From Candidatus Cloacimonadota bacterium (GTDB taxonomy: Bacteria > Cloacimonadota > Cloacimonadia > Cloacimonadales > TCS61): a stretch of 19,151 nucleotides of DNA. The DNA is taken from contig JAMOPB010000058.1 of assembly GCA_027064945.1 (NCBI GenBank), positions 1 to 19,151 on the forward strand, in the 5' to 3' direction. Shown piece by piece: positions 15,492-19,151 of this stretch. How positions within the stretch are numbered: the first letter of the stretch is position 1; every line of letters begins with the position of its first letter. The position numbers and the translations under genes are program-made. Under the pieces are notes generated by a model that worked only from the letters and a program-made list of their open reading frames with translations, had not been told where the DNA came from and searched no databases.

Positions 15492-16125
15492 AATAGCCCC
15501 ATCATTATTAGCATCGGATTTTACCAAAATCGCTGAGGAAATAAAAAAAATTGAAAAAGCAGGTGCAGATATTTTACATCTGGATGTTATGGATGGACAC
15601 TTTGTACCAAATCTAACTTTCGGTTTACCTATCATTTCCCAAATAAAAAAAATCTGTTCTATTCCATTAGATGTTCATCTTATGGTCACAAATCCTGAAG
15701 ATTACTTAGAAGATCTTTGTGGAATCGGAGTAGAATATATATCTATTCATCAAGAAACCGTCTTTCACTTACATCGCCAAATTACGGTCATTAAATCAGG
15801 AAAATCAAAAGCAGGGATTGCTTTAAATCCTGCTACAAACGTTGAAACAATTTTCCCAATTTTAGAATATTTGGATTTTGTTTTATTAATGAGCGTTAAT
15901 CCCGGTTATGGAGGACAAAAATTTTTACCTTTGGTTTTTGATAAAATTTCTAAGATAAAAAAATATGCAAATGAGCATAATATTAAGATTGAGATAGAGA
16001 TAGATGGTGGAGTAAATAATCAGAATGCTCCACAACTTATAAAAGCCGGTGCTACAATGTTAGTTGCAGGTTCTTATGTTTTTAAAAATGCGGATTATAA
16101 AAAACAAATAAAAAGTTTAAGATAG
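15484..16125 (+). CDS. rpe: Ribulose-phosphate 3-epimerase
   Basis: 213 residues, typical. It interconverts ribulose 5-phosphate and xylulose 5-phosphate in the pentose phosphate pathway. The TIM-barrel signatures are present: APSLLASDF at the start (Ser7), HLDVMDGHFVPN with metal ligands His32 and Asp34, DVHLMV with His65, MSVNPGYGGQKF for phosphate, and EIDGGVN with catalytic Asp174. AAGGAA precedes the ATG, which lies inside the end of dciA (8-base overlap). Confidence 0.96.
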   Translation: MVKIAPSLLASDFTKIAEEIKKIEKAGADILHLDVMDGHFVPNLTFGLPIISQIKKICSIPLDVHLMVTNPEDYLEDLCGIGVEYISIHQETVFHLHRQITVIKSGKSKAGIALNPATNVETIFPILEYLDFVLLMSVNPGYGGQKFLPLVFDKISKIKKYANEHNIKIEIEIDGGVNNQNAPQLIKAGATMLVAGSYVFKNADYKKQIKSLR

Positions 16126-16134
16126 GAAAGAATT

Positions 16135-17457
16135 ATGTTTAATAATTTATCAGATAAATTTGATGGAATTTTCAAGAAATTAAAAGGACACGGCAAACTT
16201 ACTGAGCAAAATATCGAAGAATCGATGCGCGAAGTGAAAAGAGCTCTATTGGAAGCAGATGTAAATTTCAAGATCGTTAAGAATTTTACAAAAGAAGTTA
16301 CCAAACGAGCTGTTGGACAAGAAGTAATGAAAAGTCTTACTCCCGGTAATCAGGTAGTAAAGATAGTTCATGAGCAACTTATCCAACTTATGGGGTCAAA
16401 TAGTTTTGATGTAAAATTCCATGATAATAAACAAAATAGAATTATGTTGGTTGGTTTACAAGGTTCCGGTAAAACAACCACATGTTCAAAACTGGCAGTT
16501 AAATATCGTAATAATAAAATATCTCCTGCAATGGTTGCTTGCGATGTTTATAGACCTGCCGCTGTTCATCAATTGCAATTTTTAGGTAAACAGCTGAAGA
16601 TACCCGTTTACGCTGAACCAAAATCTAAAAATGTGATTAAAATTGCTAAAAAAGCAATTAAAGAAGCAACTAAGGCTGAAAATAATTTGTTGATTTTCGA
16701 TACTGCCGGACGTTTGCATATTGATGAAAAATTGATGAAAGAACTTAGGAACCTGAAGAAATTAATTCAACCTGATTACATTTTCTTTGTAGCAGATGCT
16801 ATGACCGGTCAAGATGCTGTAAATGTAGCAAAAGAGTTTAATGATCAATTGGAATTCGATGGTGTAATTCTTACTAAGATGGATAGTGATGCACGTGGTG
16901 GTGCTGCTTTATCTATTAAGGCAGTTACAGGAAAACCTGTAGTTTATATTGGGTCTGGAGAAAAAACTTCCGATCTTGATGTATTCCATCCAAAACGTAT
17001 GGCAGATAGAATCTTGGGAATGGGCGATGTTCTTAGTTTAATCGAAAAAGCTGAACAAGCAATAGATTTGGAACAAGCTGAAGAATTAGCAATGAAGATG
17101 AAGAAAAATCAATTCACCTTCACAGATTTCTTAAACCAATTACAGCAAATAAAAAAAATGGGACCATTGGACCAAATTCTTGGTATGATGCCCGGAATGA
17201 ATAGCAAAGCTATGAAAAACATGAAAGTAGATGATAAAGATCTAAAACATATAGAGGCTATTATCTACTCCATGACACCTCGTGAAAGAGAAAGACCAAT
17301 ACTAATTAATGGTAGTAGAAGAGCTCGAATTGCAGCAGGAAGTGGCACAACTGTTCAAGAGGTAAATAGATTGCTAAAACAATTTGATCAGATGAAAAAA
17401 ATGATGAAGAAATTTAATAATCCCAAGTTTATGAAAGGAATGAAATTACCTATCTAA
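16135..17457 (+). CDS. ffh: Signal recognition particle protein Ffh (SRP54)
   Basis: 440 residues, full length. N domain about residues 1-87. The G domain has GLQGSGKTTT (P-loop, 107-116), DTAGR (189-193), TKMD (247-250) and DARGG (252-256). The methionine-rich M domain (about 325-436) has MGPLDQILGMMPGM and the RNA-binding SRRARIAAGSG (394-404). With 4.5S RNA and FtsY it targets nascent membrane and secreted proteins to the translocon. The start follows rpe by 9 bases, with AGGAAAG overlapping the rpe stop. No SRP RNA gene was seen in the window. Confidence 0.97.
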   Translation: MFNNLSDKFDGIFKKLKGHGKLTEQNIEESMREVKRALLEADVNFKIVKNFTKEVTKRAVGQEVMKSLTPGNQVVKIVHEQLIQLMGSNSFDVKFHDNKQNRIMLVGLQGSGKTTTCSKLAVKYRNNKISPAMVACDVYRPAAVHQLQFLGKQLKIPVYAEPKSKNVIKIAKKAIKEATKAENNLLIFDTAGRLHIDEKLMKELRNLKKLIQPDYIFFVADAMTGQDAVNVAKEFNDQLEFDGVILTKMDSDARGGAALSIKAVTGKPVVYIGSGEKTSDLDVFHPKRMADRILGMGDVLSLIEKAEQAIDLEQAEELAMKMKKNQFTFTDFLNQLQQIKKMGPLDQILGMMPGMNSKAMKNMKVDDKDLKHIEAIIYSMTPRERERPILINGSRRARIAAGSGTTVQEVNRLLKQFDQMKKMMKKFNNPKFMKGMKLPI

Positions 17458-17540
17458 AATTAGCTTGACGAGAAAACGTGATTGAAAGAATTAATTCTTT
17501 TATTAAAAATATAATAATTGAAAAGTTATAAGGAGTTGAA
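17458..17540 (+). promoter_or_regulatory. ffh-rpsP intergenic region: candidate promoter and palindrome
   Basis: This 83-base gap is the second largest in the window. It holds TTGACG (17465-17470), a perfect 16-bp palindrome AAAGAATTAATTCTTT (17485-17500) and a perfect TATAAT (17510-17515). TATAAT would give a start site about 20 bases before rpsP, but its distance from TTGACG is too long for a standard promoter and no good -35 lies at 16-18 bases. AAGGAG (17530-17535) is the rpsP ribosome site. A promoter for the rpsP-trmD operon here is plausible but unproven. Confidence 0.35.
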
Positions 17541-17840
17541 ATGGTAAGGCTTAGGCTTAAAAGAATGGGAAAGATTAATTCTCCCTTTTACAGAATTGTA
17601 GCAGTTGATCAACGTAGAAAAAGAGATGGAGCTTATATTGAAGCTCTTGGTCATTATAACCCTACTACAGAACCGGCAGAGATCAAGGTTGATATTGAAA
17701 ATTCAATCAAATGGTTAAACAAAGGTGCACAACCTACAGACACAGTAAAATCTCTCTTCAAAAAAGCAGGTGTGTTAGAAAGATGGCACAACGAAAAAAT
17801 TGAAGCGAAAAAGGAAGCTGCTGCAGAAAAGTCAGAATAA
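17541..17840 (+). CDS. rpsP: 30S ribosomal protein S16
   Basis: 99 residues, normal for S16 with a tail. Signatures are MVRLRLKRMGKINSPFYRIV at the start, RKRDGAYIEALGHYNP (about residues 27-42) and IKWLNKGAQPTDTVKSLFKKAG (about 56-77), then an Ala/Lys/Glu-rich tail (KKEAAAEKSE). It is an early assembly protein of the 30S subunit. It is first in the conserved rpsP-khpA-rimM-trmD order, preceded by AAGGAG 5 bases before the ATG. Confidence 0.96.
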   Translation: MVRLRLKRMGKINSPFYRIVAVDQRRKRDGAYIEALGHYNPTTEPAEIKVDIENSIKWLNKGAQPTDTVKSLFKKAGVLERWHNEKIEAKKEAAAEKSE

Positions 17841-17858
17841 TAACAAAGGAGTTCAACA

Positions 17859-18089
17859 ATGAAAGAACTTGTAGAATTTATTGTGAAAGCACTTGTAGAT
17901 GATCCTAGTGCTATTGAAGTAACTGAAGTAGCAGGTGACAAAGTAACAATATTCGAACTTAGAGCAGCCAAAGAAGATATCGGTAAAGTGATAGGAAAAC
18001 GCGGTCGTACAGCCAGCGCTATTCGCACTATTCTCAGCGCAGTTTCTGCAAGAGAAGGTAAACGAACCGTACTTGAAATTATCGAATAA
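17859..18089 (+). CDS. khpA: KH-domain RNA-binding protein KhpA
   Basis: 76 residues, the standard size of the single-KH-domain protein encoded between rpsP and rimM in many bacteria. The KH motif IGKVIGKRGRTASAIRTILSA (about residues 45-65) carries the GxxG loop as GKRG. In Gram-positive bacteria the protein dimerises with KhpB and binds many RNAs; its role here is inferred from family and place. AAGGAG precedes the ATG, and rimM starts at the base after its stop. Confidence 0.95.
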   Translation: MKELVEFIVKALVDDPSAIEVTEVAGDKVTIFELRAAKEDIGKVIGKRGRTASAIRTILSAVSAREGKRTVLEIIE

Positions 18090-18593
18090 ATGGAATTTTC
18101 TGATTTAGTAAAAATCGGGACTCTGGGCAGTGCAATTGATCGAGACGGGATGATTCGCTTTAAGCTTCTTCCTGAATATCTCGATCTACCACTGACAGAT
18201 CTTTTTTTGATCTTTAAAAACAATAAAGTGAGATATGTAAGTGTTATCAAAGAAGATGAAACTCATGGAATGCGTTTGCTTCTTGATGATACTGAAATAA
18301 TGACTGAGGCAGCAGAGGAAAAAGGCGTAATTATTGCCCTACCATCCAATGAGCTTGCAGAACTACAACAAAATAATGGAGTTGTGAGCTACATCGATTA
18401 CAACATCGTTTTTTCTGATGAATTTATCGGGAAAATTATCGATGAATATGATAATGGAGCTCAAAATATTATTACTATTTCCAATGGTGATAAAGAATTT
18501 ATGATTCCTCTCGTAGAAAAATATGTACAGGAGATTAATCACGATATTAAGCAAATTATTGTTCAAAATATCGAGGAACTTAGAAATTTATGA
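18090..18593 (+). CDS. rimM: Ribosome maturation factor RimM
   Basis: 167 residues. The N-terminal RimM domain (about 1-88) is divergent but keeps the outline IGTLGSAIDRDGMIRFKLLP. The C-terminal PRC-barrel (about 93-167) is clearer: FSDEFIGKIIDEYDNGAQNI, EFMIPLVEKYVQEINHDIKQI, ending in IEELRNL. RimM binds S19 and helps 30S maturation near the 3' major domain. It directly abuts khpA (TAAATG) and overlaps trmD by 4 bases (ATGA), so translation is coupled. Identification rests about equally on the PRC-barrel and on operon position. Confidence 0.88.
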   Translation: MEFSDLVKIGTLGSAIDRDGMIRFKLLPEYLDLPLTDLFLIFKNNKVRYVSVIKEDETHGMRLLLDDTEIMTEAAEEKGVIIALPSNELAELQQNNGVVSYIDYNIVFSDEFIGKIIDEYDNGAQNIITISNGDKEFMIPLVEKYVQEINHDIKQIIVQNIEELRNL

Positions 18594-19151
18594 AAATAGA
18601 TATTCTTACATTATTCCCTGGCATGTTTGAAAACTTTCTTAACGAAAGTATGGTTGGAATAGCGATAAATAAAAAAGCTCTTGAAGTAAATTTAACTGAT
18701 ATCAGAGATTTTGCTACTGATAAGCATAACACTACAGATGATTATCCTTATGGTGGTGGTGCAGGCATGGTAATGAAGCCTGAACCCTTGTATGGTGCAA
18801 TAAAATCTGTATTAGATGATAACATCCCTGTAATCTATTTTACTCCTCAAGGAAAGCTTCTTACACAAGAAATTGTGCAGAAATATAGCAAACTTGAGAA
18901 ATTTGTTATTGTCTGTGGTCATTATAAAGAAATTGATCAGAGAATTAGAGACAGTTTAGTAACTGAAGAATTATCGATTGGTGATTATGTATTATCGGGT
19001 GGAGAAATACCGGCTATGGTAATGGTTGATGCAGTAGCAAGATTATTACCCGGTGTATTAGGCGATATTGAATCAGCTTTAAGCGATTCACATCAAGATA
19101 CACTTTTGGGCTGTCCCCATTACACAAGACCGGCTATCTTCATTGATATGA
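18590..19151 (+). CDS. trmD: tRNA (guanine-N1)-methyltransferase TrmD, 3'-truncated by the window edge
   Basis: 187 residues are visible from ATG 18590; the gene continues past the window (about 225-250 residues is usual). It makes m1G37 next to the anticodon, which prevents +1 frameshifting. The SPOUT fold is clear: MKIDILTLFPGMFENFL, DIRDFATDKHNTTDDYPYGGG, AGMVMKPEPL, the knot and SAM site VIVCGHYKEIDQRI and IGDYVLSGGEIPAMVMVDAVARLLPGVLG (catalytic Asp in the VMVDAVAR segment), then SDSHQDTLLGCPHYTRP. The usual YEGID or YKGID is YKEID here. The start overlaps rimM by 4 bases. Confidence 0.96.
   Translation, partial: MKIDILTLFPGMFENFLNESMVGIAINKKALEVNLTDIRDFATDKHNTTDDYPYGGGAGMVMKPEPLYGAIKSVLDDNIPVIYFTPQGKLLTQEIVQKYSKLEKFVIVCGHYKEIDQRIRDSLVTEELSIGDYVLSGGEIPAMVMVDAVARLLPGVLGDIESALSDSHQDTLLGCPHYTRPAIFIDM

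Noticed and set aside
17654..18250. Minus-strand open frame of 198 codons across rpsP, khpA and rimM
   Set aside because: It is antisense to three well-conserved genes and its translation is low-complexity Ser/Ile-rich, as expected for a shadow frame.
1..19151. tRNA, rRNA, CRISPR, insertion sequence, prophage or attachment-site signals
   Set aside because: No cloverleaf-like segments, regularly spaced repeats, transposase or integrase motifs were seen; genes cover nearly the whole window.

Overview
The window is a very AT-rich, tightly packed bacterial segment with every recognisable gene on the + strand. A PorU-like type IX secretion (T9SS) protease with a C-terminal sorting domain lies next to a PorV-like outer-membrane protein, which points to a Gram-negative member of the FCB group (Fibrobacterota-Chlorobiota-Bacteroidota and relatives). 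The mix of T9SS genes, SpoVG and the clustered housekeeping genes suggests a Cloacimonadota-like lineage. That assignment is inference from gene content and could not be tested here.

Layout. (1) 2-5989: T9SS module of a 5'-truncated porU-like C25 peptidase, a porV-like beta-barrel gene and an unrecognised lipoprotein with fibronectin-III-like character. (2) 5990-6091: a 102-base gap with a perfect 9-bp inverted repeat and a weak promoter-like sequence. (3) 6092-8846: polysaccharide export pair of a minimal SLBB-domain protein and a Wzc-type co-polymerase/BY-kinase ending in a dense tyrosine cluster. (4) 8809-12128: ispE, spoVG, prs, rplY (ctc) and pth, linked by overlaps or very short gaps. 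(5) 12163-14562: rpsF, ssb, rpsR, a YybS/DUF2232 membrane protein and rplI, preceded by a hairpin resembling the S6:S18 autoregulatory leader. (6) 14578-17457: an unknown six-helix membrane protein, a DciA-like helicase loader (DUF721), rpe and ffh. (7) 17541-19151: rpsP, khpA, rimM and trmD (3'-truncated), the classic rpsP-trmD operon order.

How the parts work together. The first block sorts and attaches secreted proteins at the cell surface. The SLBB/Wzc pair makes or exports surface glycan, which could be the anchor or the coat around such proteins. The rest is translation (ribosomal proteins, peptidyl-tRNA hydrolase, RimM, TrmD), replication (SSB, DciA), SRP targeting, and PRPP, isoprenoid and pentose metabolism.

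No tRNA, rRNA, CRISPR array, insertion sequence or prophage was seen, and no gap between genes exceeds about 100 bases. Most of the window is conserved housekeeping sequence. I did not find a clear new multi-gene system. The points most worth a second look are the rpsF leader hairpin, the tyrosine-codon repeat in which the ispE start codon sits, the GC-rich hairpin inside dciA, and the unrecognised lipoprotein beside porU-porV.
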